Shown one piece after another: positions 35,461 through 47,909 of a DNA stretch of 64,000 nucleotides. Within the stretch, counting starts at the first letter, position 1, and every line of letters starts with the position of its first letter. Source of the stretch: Atopsyche davidsoni (lineage: Eukaryota > Arthropoda > Insecta > Trichoptera > Hydrobiosidae); contig JAILWY010000024.1 in NCBI GenBank assembly GCA_022113835.1, positions 5,646,501 to 5,710,500 on the forward strand, read 5' to 3'. Position numbers and translations under genes: made by a program. The notes under the pieces were generated by a model, which saw only the letters and a list, made by a program, of their open reading frames with translations, was not told the origin of the DNA and ran no database searches.

Positions 35461-35532
35461 TATTTCTGGATCTGTACATTGAAAGCGAAAATTTCATAGT
35501 TATATAATAATGATAAAAGTACCTATGTATTT

Positions 35533-35826
35533 TATCTTCACTTTGAGTTTATTAAAACTATTTGCAACACTAGTTTCGACCCAATACACCGTGTCATCAT
35601 CAGATGCATAACTAAACTGAATTTAGTGTATACTAATATGATTAGGCACATTAGTTCATATATAGAAGATGATTTAAAGAAACTCTCAGAAGAATATCAT
35701 CGTGCTTTGTGTGGGTAATAAATACGCATCTGATTGACTAATCCATAACATAGATATGAATTTAGTGTATTGGGTCGAAACTAGTAATACAAATAATTTT
35801 AAAAAACTCAAAGTGGATCTTCACGA
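35533..35826. mobile_element. Penelope-like foldback with a SINE fragment inside
   Basis: Inverted arms at about 35533-35596 and 35764-35826 match over about 60 bp with few changes ('cactttgagtt', 'actagtttcgacccaatacac'). On the minus strand the left arm continues as ATGCATCTGATGATGACAC, then GGGTCGAAACTAGT. This has the order CTGATGA, stem, GAAAC seen in hammerhead-like ends of Penelope-like elements. The right arm keeps only the GGGTCGAAAC half. Between the arms, 35626-35716 is the 3' half of SINE family 1, and 35717-35745 ('taataaatacgcatctgattgac') is shared with the structure at 60362-60530. Confidence 0.6.
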
Positions 35827-35899
35827 ATCAAATGCCTTGTTCCTCAACAAGATTCATAGTTATAAATAAAAGTATAAAATTCAGAATATCCGGCCTTGT

Positions 35900-36005
35900 A
35901 CACTATAGAAGACCCACTGCACTATTTTCCCCTTAGAAAAACCATGAACACTTGCTCAGTATGAGTATATGCTCAGTGAAATGGTCGCCAACCTCCTCTG
36001 AAGGC
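35900..36005. repeat. Dispersed repeat R-A, copy 3
   Basis: The run 'attttccccttagaaaaaccatgaacac' to 'tgctcagtgaaatggtcgccaacctcctctg' matches 19265-19345 closely. Only the right block of the family is present. Confidence 0.55.
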
Positions 36006-36129
36006 ATTTGCTGAAGAAGACTTTGAATTAAGCAATGATAATATTTTTTTTTGACTGCTTATTATAAATATTTGAACAACGTATAAACAAAGTATTTTTA
36101 GTATAGAAATAAAATATTTTTTAATGGTT

Positions 36130-36330
36130 ATTAACGAGGGCTTTGAGTGTATTCTGGTGTATTCTAGATCGCGCTCGAGAGGCGAGGTTCTTTTCAGAGA
36201 GGTTCCTACGGACACTTCAGAAGGTGTGGGAGCATTGTGTATCGCTAACGTGAAATCTCGGCTCGGGTTCAGAACCGGTTACAATTCGGTTCACTGCGCG
36301 ACCGGACCCCCGGCGCATAACTGACACAGC
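36130..36330. promoter_or_regulatory. Isolated CpG-rich patch
   Basis: About 200 bp of higher GC with many CpGs (CGCGCTCGAGAGGCG, CTGCGCGACCGGACCCCCGGCGC), then a T/A run and a TGACGTCA palindrome at 36393-36400. The plus frame is open (ALCIANVKSRLGFRTGYNSV) but has no start or donor. It may be a small promoter or an old GC-rich insertion. Confidence 0.25.
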
Positions 36331-36392
36331 TCAGATTGCATTTTTTTTTTTTTAATTTTATTACTATACTCCAAGTGAATTTTTTTCCAGCG

Positions 36393-36400
36393 TGACGTCA
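36393..36400. promoter_or_regulatory. CRE palindrome TGACGTCA
   Basis: A perfect full CRE/ATF site. Two others exist in the window (29234-29241 and 49688-49695). At this base composition fewer than one would be expected by chance, but three is not strong evidence of function. Confidence 0.25.
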
Positions 36401-37289
36401 TCTCGAACTGACGGTTCGATATGGTGTTATAGCTCGAGATGAATTATTGCTCGGAATATCAATTTTTTAAATAAAATTTATCTACTTGTAGTGACACCGA
36501 AAACGTCTATTCATAAAATAAAAAAAATTAAAAAAAAAAAAAAAAATATTTTATACTTGATAACATGACAGGTCCGACGAGTGTCTGCTTTAATTATAAA
36601 TTAACAGGCCAGTTGTAATTATAATTTTAAAAAAATATTACCAGTTTGAAATTAACTGTTAATCTAAATATTCAAAATAATTATTTTACAAATTTTTATC
36701 ATTACCTCCACAAGAAGATATTGTAACATTAATTTTTAAGTGAAGTTAATGGTTTTTTTTTTTACTGAAGTTTGAATCTACTTGGTGTTTCAAAACTCGC
36801 TCTCTAATGCGATTATAATGTTCTGCTAAGAAAAACACTTTGTAATTCAAAAGGTTACAAAAAAAAATGTAATCGAAGCACTGGGTTTAAATTCACCCTT
36901 GAAATAATTTAATATGGAAAATAAGGTTCAGGCAAAATTTTCAAAAAGGTGTTTATCAAATATGTTTAATATGTAGGGCTAATATTTTAGGTGATATTGT
37001 TCAATTGATTCACCCTGTATTTAAGCTTAAATATACTGCATTAAATTACGAACAGAGCATCTAACATTTTACTTTTTTCAAAGCCGATTTAAAATGCATT
37101 TAAGGCACACTATTTTAATCCTGTTAAATAAAGTACAATATAGAAGATGGCCCTCAAATAATGGGTATTCCTGACTTGATGCTTTTTTTATTTTCAATTC
37201 TTGGAATAGACATCATCCCATGAGTCATCCCTCTCGAGGCTTAACTTGCCTAATCCTTTTTAGGCGCATTCCTTCTACAAACACGACCC

Positions 37290-37378
37290 ACGTTAACCCT
37301 TTAAATGCCATCATGTAATCGGTATTTTATTTTTACGACTGGGTAGAGCAATCCCTTCGGTATTCATTTAAAGGGTAT
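37290..37378. repeat. Small inverted-repeat element (MITE-like)
   Basis: Starts TTAACCCTTTAAATGCC and ends GTATTCATTTAAAGGGTA, a 12-bp terminal inverted repeat (ACCCTTTAAATG) about 80 bp apart. A TTAA at the left end fits piggyBac-type insertion, but the right TTAA is missing ('gggtatttta'). Confidence 0.4.
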
Positions 37379-37419
37379 TTTATAGGTATGCCATTTTTAT
37401 TACGTTGCTCTAAGCTGGT

Positions 37420-37518
37420 TTGTATTCTTGGGTATTGAGCTGCTTCAGATTTTTGGTAATCTGACGTTTCGACAGTGATTATCTTAAATTTAAAGCAACT
37501 CAACACTCAAGAATCAAA
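37420..37518. repeat. Inverted repeat with GAAACGTC motif in the loop
   Basis: The arms 'tattcttgggtattgag' (about 37420-37440) and 'ctcaacactcaagaatc' (about 37499-37515) are inverted copies. In the loop, the minus strand reads AAGATAATCACTGTCGAAACGTCAG, the decayed form of the CTGAWGAT, stem, GAAACGTC motif found elsewhere here. Probably another Penelope-like terminal fragment. Confidence 0.4.
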
Positions 37519-37529
37519 TTTAACTCTTA

Positions 37530-40500
37530 ATGTAATAAGTCAGTGAAATTATCTTAAAAACACTTTGGTATAGTATATTAAATGATTAGGCTGTTTAGAT
37601 ATTTTTTGTAAGTGCTTCTTCATTTTTGAAAGGCAAAAGTGCTCGCAAACAACATCGATTGTAACTACCTAAGCATTCGGCTGTTCACATATATTTTTTA
37701 ACGTACAATGTATTAACAATATCTAGTTTTAGCTTTTATACTATATTATTATAAAATACTGAATAGATCATTCTCAAATAAACCACTTGTAATATACAAA
37801 TGTCCGATCAAGAATATGTTTAATTTTAATGGTTATTATGATTGTTTTACACGAGCTGTGTCAGCATTTTTATCAATAAAGACACTCATTAAAGCCATTA
37901 ATAACTGCTAATGAAGTGAGTGCAGGATGTTTGATAACTAACAAGTATATATTATATTTAATTATCAACATCATCATTTACGTGACATGTATAAAACATT
38001 CAAAAACACTAAAAGAAAAAAATATAAAAAAACACATTTGAACAGTAAGAACTCTTTCGTTTTTTAGACGCAATATCAAAATTAGTTGAGTTTAAATGAT
38101 ATCTGTATTTTTGAAAAAAAAAATATTTAAGCACGTAAAATATGATATTAATATATTTTAATTTTAAAGATACAAGCATCTGGGATTTAAACTACACCTC
38201 CAGGTTTTTTAACTTGATTATACAATAATATTGTTTTATACAAGACTGCAGTAGTTTTATAGGCATATTGATTTTTTATGTATATCTTTTAAGCTCATTA
38301 TTATTGCAGTCATAGAGAACTTGTCAAATATATTAAAATTGGATTTCAATATATTTTTTTCATGTGTGTGAACATCCTGTATAGTTTATTTGTTTGCAAC
38401 ATAAACTGCACCAAGGTGGAGATGAGACATGCCTTGTTTACCGCACTTGGTAAACACAGATGGTGATATCATGCATGCATATTTAATATATTGAATATTT
38501 AAAACCTGTTATTAAAAGAATATATATGCTTTTTGTAAATTTATTATTTACAATACGTATAACAGACTCAGTTGTATCATTTAAAAACATTTTGCTTTTC
38601 TTATTCATATCCGTTTAGGTTAGGTTAAAATTTGAAAATTACTATTTCAATATCCCTGAAAACTTTCAATTCAAAAGTTTTCAGGAAATTATACGCCAAG
38701 TGAGCTCATATGGTATACTGAGAAATATTAGCATTCATAAGTATATTCTGGAGAAAAGGTTGCATTAATACTTTGTCATTTGCCAAGAATATTTTTTTAT
38801 AAGTGCGAGACTTACAACAATACTAAAAAAAGTATTAATTCGATTACTCACAATGTATACTTTGCCTTCGCACAACTGTTTCCAAGAAAAATATTCTGTC
38901 TTTTTGCAGTGTTTTCTAAATTTTGCAAGTATGTTTTCTATTTGAAAAACCACTTTTATTAAATTTGTCAGTATAAATAGTTAATTTGATAAAATAAACT
39001 CTTACACCAAGCAAAAGTAAGATTATACTCTGTAACGGTATTATTTATTATAAAAAAAAAATTGCATTAAAATGCACAGCACTTTTAACAATTATTTAAA
39101 AAAAAACTAGGAAACGTTTTTAATTTGAACACATCAGAAAATAACGTTTATTTTAGTGCGTACATGCATTTTTTTAAAACTCCAAACATCATGACTTAAA
39201 TTATAATACAATCAGCAAATATTTCGCTAACAACACTGCAAATTTTAAATACAAATATTTGTCTTGCTGACACTCTTTTTATTTTGCGTATTTTCCTGTT
39301 TACTAATTATAATATTTAGTACAAGATTACTGCAAGTAGATCAAGGCAATGCCCAATATTACTCTACGATAATTCTGTCTGAATAATTACTCACCGATAC
39401 TTCTAAAGGTCGAATATTAAAAAAAAACTATTATCGTGAATCAACCGGTGAATAGAATTTAAATAATTGACACTTGCCCCAGAGACATGTGTATAATAAC
39501 CAAGGCAAGCCTTCTGGTAATGCGATTAAAATGAACAAAATGAAATTTGTTAATAATAACTGATCGATATTTCAACTCTTAGAAGCACGGAACAATAGAA
39601 AGCAAAAAGCCCATATAGCACAAAACAACTAAAAAATCAAATTTGGTGTATTTTTTACAAATATGTATAGCACGTATCATTTAAGGTTTTATGTTCCGGT
39701 TAAGATTTTAACTGTCTGTATTTTTTTAATGAAATTCTAAGCATAAATAGAGGGAATACTTTTGTACTTTTGTTCTAGAGGCACAAGTAATTTTTCAAGG
39801 CGGTATTGTAAATATTCCACTGTGCATATTTAGCCATCAAAAAATTGGGACTCGTATAACTTTGCTACTTCTCAAAGAGCTTAAATAAAACAATTAAAAA
39901 TGTCTTGTATAAAGAAAACCACCTTGTAGTACAGTGGATTACGTATTTATTTTATATATTAGAGTAAGTATATTTTAAGATGATTTTCTATTGGTTTTCA
40001 TAAAAGCAAATACACATTTCCAAATCCATGTCTTATATAGTTTATTTGCACAAGTCACATAGCAAAGACGCTTCAAAGTCAAACAAAACCGCATTTGATT
40101 CCTCTTGATTCTATTTTGCAAGCTCTTACTCTAATAAGGTAGTGCAGCTATAGATTTCTCATTCTCAGACTATTTGGGAGTGGGTGTTTTTTTTTTTTTC
40201 GTCAAAAATTAACAATATTAGAATCCGATGATTGCTTTTTGTAAAGACATCAGGAAAAATACATATAATTCCGTGACGTTTAATTTTTGCCGTGTTAAGA
40301 CTTCCTATATTTATCAATGTTTTTACTGCGTTGCATTAAGGTCACGACTATGGGAGTGGCAAAAAATAAATAACATCAATTGTACGTCCAAATCTCTAAG
40401 ACATGTACTTTCGGAAATAAAAAATATCTCTCTTGGTTATTATGGTTTCAAATGCACAGTTGTACATTTGTTAAATTATTGATAATGGCTCAAAAGAAAT

Positions 40501-41330
40501 TTAAATACGAACAAAAACTCCGATGCTCATAAGACTGCAAAAAATAAAACTTTTTAAAAATACTTTTTCTATAGTTTCGATTTTATCAAAAAAAAGTTTT
40601 AAATGCTTGAGACATGCATTTAATTCGTAATGTTGTATTTAGTAAGATTGATTATTTTGTAGTCTAAATATGCGATGCAAGAAGCAACAAGTAATATATA
40701 TTTATAACCATTAGTAATTATTTCATATTATCTGTTAATATATTTACCTTCGATAAATAACTGAAAGTTAAATGATTTTTTAATAAATAAATATCTACTA
40801 CTATTGATATCCGAGAAATGATTTTATTCAGTCTCGGCTGAAAGATTTTCAGAAGTAAATGTTGCGAGACGAGACTTTAAAGCGAATACTTCAACGCTCG
40901 GTTAAAAGCAAAACCCTGTGATGGCATAAATTAAAATATTTTTTTAAATTATCTACGTTGACGCCATCTTAGAAACTATAAAAATACATGATTCTCTTCT
41001 GTAGAAAAAAAATTAATATCACAAAATAATATAAATAAAAATAATAAAATACAACATATCCAAAGTATTCAATTGATGCATTTTAATTAATTGATGTGGA
41101 ACAAAAACTGTTATTCATTGTATCTTAATTGCATCAAATTTATAATTTTAACACAATAAATATATCAAGTAACTGCTTTATAAGTAAACATATAAATTGC
41201 TACACTGTAAATCTGAGATTAAGATAATTTGTGGGTTGATATTTTTTTATAAATATTTTGACACGTAAAATGTAGTCAGAGAACAATTTATAAATTCAGT
41301 TATTTCTAAGTAAATAATTTAAAATATTTG
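37530..41330. other. AT-rich DNA, no gene seen
   Basis: The largest empty stretch in the window. Short frames only. No splice pair, array or hairpin stood out. Confidence 0.45.
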
Positions 41331-41499
41331 CTTATAGAAAGTGAAATGTCTTTCATTGCTAAATGCAGCCTTTTCGTGTGTTGAATATAACCTCAGTGTG
41401 TATAAGAGACCAGGCCTGACGCGAATACAACCTCATTTCCGAGGCCAGACGCACAAGTCACTGCAATATATTGAGATCAAAAAGAGTGAAGGTCATTGC

Positions 41500-41745
41500 G
41501 GTCATTATCTCTCAAAGGGCGAAGGCTTTATTATAATAAAAATCACTACAGATCAGCTGCTCTAAATCTGTAACACCTTGCAGATTCAAATACATATCCA
41601 TAAACTTCACTGTTAAAAAATATTTCTATTGTTGCGTTCATTATCTTTCAAAGGGCGAAGGCTTTCCTATAAAAATAATAACTATATAGCAGCTACTCAT
41701 AGCACCTTGAAAACCTCAAATATATGTAGATAAACGTAATTTTTA
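41500..41745. repeat. Two-copy tandem duplication, about 135 bp
   Basis: 'cattatctctcaaagggcgaaggcttta' (about 41502) returns as 'cattatctttcaaagggcgaaggctttcc' (about 41638). After each come 'ataaaaat(a/c)a', 'cagct(g/a)ct', 'acaccttg' and 'caaatacatat' in order. Non-coding. Confidence 0.65.
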
Positions 41746-41749
41746 AATT

Positions 41750-43060
41750 AGCTTCACTGTCCAACGAAAAGTAAAATCATTTGAATTGACCGTGAATTTT
41801 AATTATAAAAATCAATAAAAATGATTTATTGATTTTTGACCGTTAGTGATAATTTTAAATCGGTGTAACTAACAGCTACAAAAAAAAATTATACTATGCA
41901 TAAAATATGGAAACATTCAAAGTAAGCCAAGTGAAAAAGTTATAACATTAAAACCTAATTTCAGTTTCAATTCGACGTATTGGTTTTTTTAAAAGATTTT
42001 CATATTTTGTGTTCAAAAATGATTTTATATATTGATTAATGTAAGGATAGAACGAGTTTTAAGTTCTTGGTGATGTTAATTAAATGGAAAATTCAGATTA
42101 ACGATACTGTTATTTTTTAAAACAATAAAAATTTACCGTCAAGAATAAAATACGATTTCTTGAAAATAGAAACAATATAATAATTCAATGCTATTTATAA
42201 GAATTTATAAGAAGTTTAGTGAAGCAAAGAACGAGTAAAGTAAACTTAGGCGTAATAAATCAATGGGATACGGTTAAGGTGTAATTTGATTGTTGTAAAA
42301 TAAAAATAACCAAAGCATAAAAGACTACTGCCTTTTTTTACTGAGAGATCTTTATTTCTTCAGAGGTATTGTGAAACCGATATCTAAAAATTTATGATTA
42401 CCACCATAAACTGAAAACTACCCTGTATATAAAGTTATATTAGGGGATATTTATTAAATTGAGATCTAACATGCAACCATTGAAAACACTGCAAAATAAA
42501 AACCAAATTGTTACTTAACAATCGACCATTTTAGTTGTAAAATTTAGTCATCTCTAGTTTATCAATATATTATATATTAGTGTTTGATTTGAAATCTATA
42601 TTTATAACTTAAATAATTTGTATAAACTTGTTTTATTTAATGTTATTTAGAGTCGACTTGGTAGTATTGTTTGTATCTCCTGATTTCAAGTAACTCTAAA
42701 ATTTCAATTCGTGAAATCGACATTAGTCACAAATTGTCGTGGCTTAACACTCATGAATATTTTAATAAGAATATACCAATGTTTAGGAGATTATGTGAGT
42801 GTTTAAGGGCAACAGTATAACATAAAACACCGAACTCTACTTAACATTTAGATATTCATATTTGTCGTTCAAAATACTACGAATTCAACCATTTCGCCGT
42901 GGATGAAATCAGTTTACTAACAAAGGCTAAAAATATTTTTTATTTTTTTACAACACCCACGGAACGACGGGGAAAATTCATTCAAAGATAATTTGCGCCA
43001 CAGGCGAGACTTGCAAACGATTCTTTCGTGCGATGCCGACGTGCTGAGAATTTCAATTCA
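41750..43060. other. AT-rich DNA, no gene seen
   Basis: A 12-bp perfect stem (AAAATCAATAAA / TTTATTGATTTT, loop 5) lies at about 41807-41839. 42958-43060 becomes CpG-richer towards the MITE. No gene seen. Confidence 0.4.
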
Positions 43061-43068
43061 TGATCTCA

Positions 43069-43137
43069 TACCTGAAATCGACGCACCTGGGCAAATGCAA
43101 TCAGCAGCCGTGCGACGCGAAGCTATTCGGTAAACCA
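43069..43137 (-). other. Weak candidate short coding exon beside a MITE
   Basis: On the minus strand, ATG at 43137 begins MVYRIASRRTAADCICPG, followed by a good donor context (ATTTCAG|GTATGA). There is no promoter or acceptor, and the run begins right at the MITE border. It may be chance in a CpG-rich stretch. Confidence 0.15.
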
Positions 43138-43142
43138 TGGCT

Positions 43143-43753
43143 TTTAAGGGTCCAAGTCCCATACTCGAGTTCATTTGATCATTTTCAGGTCCGTTTTGGG
43201 AAAAATCGACTGCACCAATCAAAAAAAAATTAAATTCAAAAAGTTTGATACATCCCTTCTTCCGAACAAAATATTTTTTCATTTCTTGTAAATTTACTTT
43301 TACTATGATAAATATGTGTTTTTCCGATTGAAGTGTAGGAATTTGGAGATTCGTCATGTGCCTGTTCTAAGAGTCCTTAACATTTCAAAGTCTTTTTTTT
43401 CAATTGGAATTAAAAGATTAAATATAAACCCTGTGCGGTATATTATTTTAAAAATTGAAGAAAAAAAAAATCTTTAACAAACTTTGGTTTTGAAAAGTCG
43501 TCATTTTATCCAATTTTTCAACATTTTCAAGGTTTTATTTTACCCTGAAAATGGACGTAAATAAATAATAAAAAAATATATAGATATAATTTATAGTTTT
43601 CTCAATATTGTGTAAAAAAATCAATTTTTGAAATAGAAAAATAAAGTGACAATTAAATTGATTAAATGACACGATTTCGCCAGGTAAAACTGTCCTTTTT
43701 TTGTGGCAGACAGGAAATGAACACCAAGTAAAATTAGGTAGCAAGACCCTTAA
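43143..43753. mobile_element. piggyBac-like MITE, copy 1
   Basis: A roughly 610-bp AT-rich, non-coding element bounded by TTAA at 43143-43146 and 43750-43753. The ends beginning GGGTC and ending GACCC are inverted copies just inside. TTAA target duplications and short GGG/CCC-type termini are the hallmark of the piggyBac superfamily. A second copy at 61264 is closely similar over its first 540 bp. No transposase frame; it would need a transposase supplied elsewhere. Confidence 0.65.
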
Positions 43754-43769
43754 CAACCCCATGATTCAC

Positions 43770-45040
43770 TCTACGATCATCATTGTGCATAATCACTTTA
43801 GCAAATCGAAGTTTATGACTCGCCAATGGTTTCAATCTTATCTGCTTCATGCTCAAAGAATCGTTAGTGTGTATATTTAATTTAATTGTTATATTATTGT
43901 TTATACAATAGTACGCTTAGGTTTTCGTAAAACAGGTTAATTCGATAATACACCCCCATAGCTATCACTAGCCAATTCAGCTACATTGCCACAATATTTT
44001 TTTTCAGTCTATGCACAAAGAGCTTGTATATGTAAAAAAAATTATTTCATAATAATCACTGTTAAGACAAGATAAAAAAAGCATGAAATCATTAAAACAC
44101 ACATTACGAAAATTTCCATAAGTGCATCATTACGCATAAGGCCATTATACTTGTAATTAATTTAACTATATGCGTGCGTACAGTCTGATTTCAGTAATTT
44201 AATTATATTGCTTCCAACGTGTCCACATGCTTCCCTTGATACTTTGCACATTAATTAAGACAGACGTGCAAAAAAATAAGGCATTGAGTTTAGTAGCGTA
44301 GGTTCAGTGTCGCCCACTAATTTCAAATGTGATTTTAATGACAAGGCTTGCTAATATACTCTAACTAAGTGTGCTGTACCATAATGCGCTACTTAACCGA
44401 CTAATACTATCAAACTGCAAATGGCTACTACAAATCAAACTTGTATGTTTTGGGTATAATAGTTAATCAGCTGTTTTGATAGAAATCAAATATATAAATA
44501 TTTATTTTGCTTTTTAATGCTTGATGAAGCCTTTGAAAAGAAAAACGCTCAACATATATATTTTTTAATATTTCATAGGCATATTAGCTATTGTGCAAAT
44601 AATCAACATTATTGTTAAACATTTACAACGAATTCCTAACAAATTTCAACGTGATATTTTCCTTCACCGTTGTGAAGAGTAAGCTAAAAAATATTTGTGC
44701 AGTTTTTATTTTGGTTTGATTATTTGATTTCTTGCACAGTTCTCCAAGTTCACGAACATTTTTTTGATGATAGATTCAGCTGCAGATATTTTCTGGTACA
44801 ATTTCTAAACTCAGACACATACTCTGATGACAGATTAAGTTGCAGAGCACAGCTTGCACAATTTTATAGCTCATGCACAGGTTCGACGAGTCACTCCCAG
44901 CATCTCATTTCAATAGCGCCTCGTCAGATCTTTAATAACTGCAAGCGACTTTCACATATCCAAAATAATAATGAAGCTTGGGTCTATGAATAATTCATCA
45001 AGGCACTCGTTTAACTCGTGTGGGATGCGCTAATGTATGA
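43770..45040. other. AT-rich DNA, no firm gene
   Basis: Two similar words (a 'gatagattcagctgcaga' form and a 'gacagattaagttgcaga' form, about 67 bp apart near 44770 and 44835) give a short internal repeat in a plus frame (44697-44993). No gene structure. Confidence 0.35.
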
Positions 45041-45059
45041 GTCGATTAATAATTAATTT

Positions 45060-45225
45060 AAAAGCCTTATTAACTTACACTTAATCTAACCTTGTCATGC
45101 GTTATATCTTACTGTAGACCCTATCCAAGGTATTCCTCCTACGTGGAAACATCTCAATTTAACCCAACATTGTCATGTGTTTTATCTTACAGTAGACTCC
45201 AATATACCTCCTTATAACAAATCGA
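45060..45225. repeat. Two-copy duplication next to telomere-like repeats
   Basis: 'taaccttgtcatgcgttatatcttactgtagac' (about 45088) and 'aacattgtcatgtgttttatcttacagtagac' (about 45168) are about 80 bp apart, each followed by 'cctcctac/cctcctt'. They lead straight into the (CCTAA)n run. Confidence 0.5.
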
Positions 45226-45226
45226 T

Positions 45227-45253
45227 CCTAACCTAACCTAACCTAACCCAACC
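45227..45253 (-). repeat. Interstitial (TTAGG)n telomere-type repeat
   Basis: Four perfect CCTAA units, then one CCCAA, equal to TTAGG on the minus strand, the ancestral insect telomere repeat. A shorter run lies at 59993-60011. Too short to be a telomere; probably left by repair or carried by a retroelement. Confidence 0.7.
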
Positions 45254-45259
45254 TTGCAT

Positions 45260-47620
45260 TCTTAGAATGGGGAATGAAGAAATATCCTTAAATCACAATT
45301 TTACTGTACACGAATAAACGTCAAGTTACTTTACTGCATATCTTGTATTAATAAATATTTAAGAATTTATGATTAATAAAATGTCAGTGAACGTTATATT
45401 TAAATAGTTGCAGTACATTAAATATATTTACTACAATGTTTTATCATTAAATTTTGATTATGTAGGAAAGTCATAAAAAATAAATTTTTAACCACCCCGT
45501 ATGTATATAGTTAGATAAAGATAAAAATATTATTTTATTTATATATGCGAATCTCTCAAATGCATATTAAGAGAAAGGAGATCCTATGTAATAATAGAAA
45601 AGTCTCAATCGTGCATATGATTATAATAAATAGATAACAATGATTACATAATTATAGCTTGATTATAATCACATTATTCATAATATTACTAATTAGTATA
45701 AGGTCGTTGAAACGTGGTGATATTTAATAAAAAAAAAATTGCTAATGGCGTAAGAAAGAGAAACCGGTATCGGCGAAATGTCTTTAAGGAGCAGTTTCAC
45801 AAAAAAATATATCGGATTTAACAGCACTCGTATTAAAATGTGGGGGAATATAAAAAAAATATACAAAAGTGTCTTCTCCTCGTGCAACTTTCACTCTTAT
45901 GCCCGATCGGAAGATTCGCAAATAAAATTATACGAATCAGACGCTGTGTGTTGTAATAAAACGATCTGTTTTATATTTACAGTCTTTGGTTGTTTATTAA
46001 CTGCCTTCAGTGCGGCCATTGTTAAAAAAAAATAAAAAAACTTTGTAAGGTTATCCGAACTGGGGAATAACGACCTCTTTGAATATTGAAAGCTTTGCCA
46101 CTCTAATAGCTTAAGGCTTTTACGCACAGTATTAACTTGCAAGTTTTGTATATCAGGAAAAAAATATTTTTAGCTTTAATAATACATAATTCTTTCCTAC
46201 AATTTGTAATCAATGAAAGTACTGTACAAAAAACAAGGTATAAGGCAGATAGAAACGACAAAAAAACTGGCACTGTATGCTTACATTAAATATCAGACCT
46301 TTATTAAATGTATTTTAATTTGCACTGTAACCAAAAATAAGTTATGAAAACATCAATGATTAATCTGCTTGACTAAATGATCATAAAACGAAGTTGGCTT
46401 GCAAAATCGCATAATTTGCTGTTTAGGTGCGTTATTATAAGCAAGATTTAAATTTTATAAATACCAATTTCACATATGGTGTTTGTCTCTTCAACACGTT
46501 GAAAAAATTGGAATATAATAAATACTACCAAAGATATTAGCAAATACAGACTACGTAAAAACCCATACAAGGTCAATTTTTTGAAGAGACTAATGTAGAT
46601 ACAAGTGTTATTTCCAATACAATAATTAATTGCAATAAGAACTATGGAATAAAAATAGATTATAAATTTATATATATATATATATATATCCAAGTCTGAG
46701 ATAATTAAAACCAATGATGAGCCACATCTTTGAATGCATAAACAAAAACAGCTTTTTTCAAGTCACATGATTGCCTTTGTACCTCTTGATTCTTTGAGAA
46801 GGTATCCGATAGTCATAATTCATCAGAATTATAATTAAAAAACATAAAATAAAGCATGTACATATTATTGCTAACATATATATAATATATGTATATATCA
46901 CAGCAAGTTTTAATTTTTTTTTTTGGTACAGAAACACTTTTAGTTTTATTAAACTTGTTTCATATTATTATTTTTTAATACTTCTTTACGTACACACTAA
47001 AAGTCACCGAGTAACGAAATCCACTCTGGTATTAATTTTTAATAAAATATAAAACTATTTTAAATGTCATCTTGAAATTTATAGAGAAATTTGTAGCTTT
47101 GTCTAAATCTAATGTTTTGTTTGGAAATTGCTCAGAAAATACAAAATCGCTCTGTTGCGCAATAAAAAAAGAAAATATATTTTAAATTCTAAATGAATAA
47201 ATAAATAAAAATGGTTACATTAAAAAATCGCTTAAAAACACTTTACATTCGTAAAATAGTGACTCAGTAGTTTTTTTTTATATAATTCAAAAAATCATGG
47301 TTTTTTTGTTAGATGTATTAGATTTTACGATTATTAACGGAAGAGTAATTTATATGTTTATCAGTTAAATATATTCTTTAAAAAACCTGGAAGTCCAGAG
47401 GCAAGATGTTTGAAACTCGCCTTCGACTCCGAGTGAATGCAATTTTTATTTTTACTATGAATAAAGGTTCTATGTTCTTCGGATAGTAATTGAAACTTTG
47501 ATAAATCAATTATTGCACAAGGTAATAAAATTATCCGTTCTCCTAAAGTTTCATTTAAATATATATTATTACAAGATTGTAATAATTCACCGAATGTATT
47601 CCAAACACACAATTACACAG
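45260..47620. other. AT-rich DNA, no gene seen
   Basis: TA microsatellite at about 46669-46690. Small frames at 45778-46035 and 46448-46714 are A/T-driven. No splice or start support. Confidence 0.4.
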
Positions 47621-47632
47621 AATGACATTGGT

Positions 47633-47906
47633 TTTCAGAAGGAAAGTAACACGAATTGTTCAATAACAACCACGACAACAAGGAAACTGAATCGATCGAT
47701 TCGACTCTTTACTAACAATAAGGCAATAAAACTCAGCGAATCGACAAGTTCGATCGATTGCAATACTGAAAATCGATATCGAAACGAACTTGCTGCACCG
47801 CACATTTCACTTACGACACATTTTTACCTTTGGTTTTATTTATTTCGTGCGAAGTGCAATGGAATTCGCCACTCAGCCGTTTCAGAATTGTGTCTACATT
47901 AATAAA
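47633..47906 (+). other. Weak candidate 3' exon
   Basis: A plausible acceptor (TTGGTTTTCAG, AG near 47638-47639) leads into a frame open for about 88 codons to TAA (47900-47902), with AATAAA at 47902. The product would be Ser/Thr/Asn-rich (SNTNCSITTTTTRKLN, KLSESTSSIDCN), and ATCGAT words are frequent. Composition is not clearly protein-like, and no upstream exon is seen. Confidence 0.2.
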
Positions 47907-47909
47907 GTT

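Noticed and set aside
43058..43357. 99-residue minus frame spanning the MITE border
   Set aside because: Most of it is the left part of a non-coding MITE that is repeated at 61264, where the frame is broken.
46448..46714. Ile/Leu-rich 'membrane' frame with YIYIYIYK
   Set aside because: Translation of a TA microsatellite and A/T-rich flanks.
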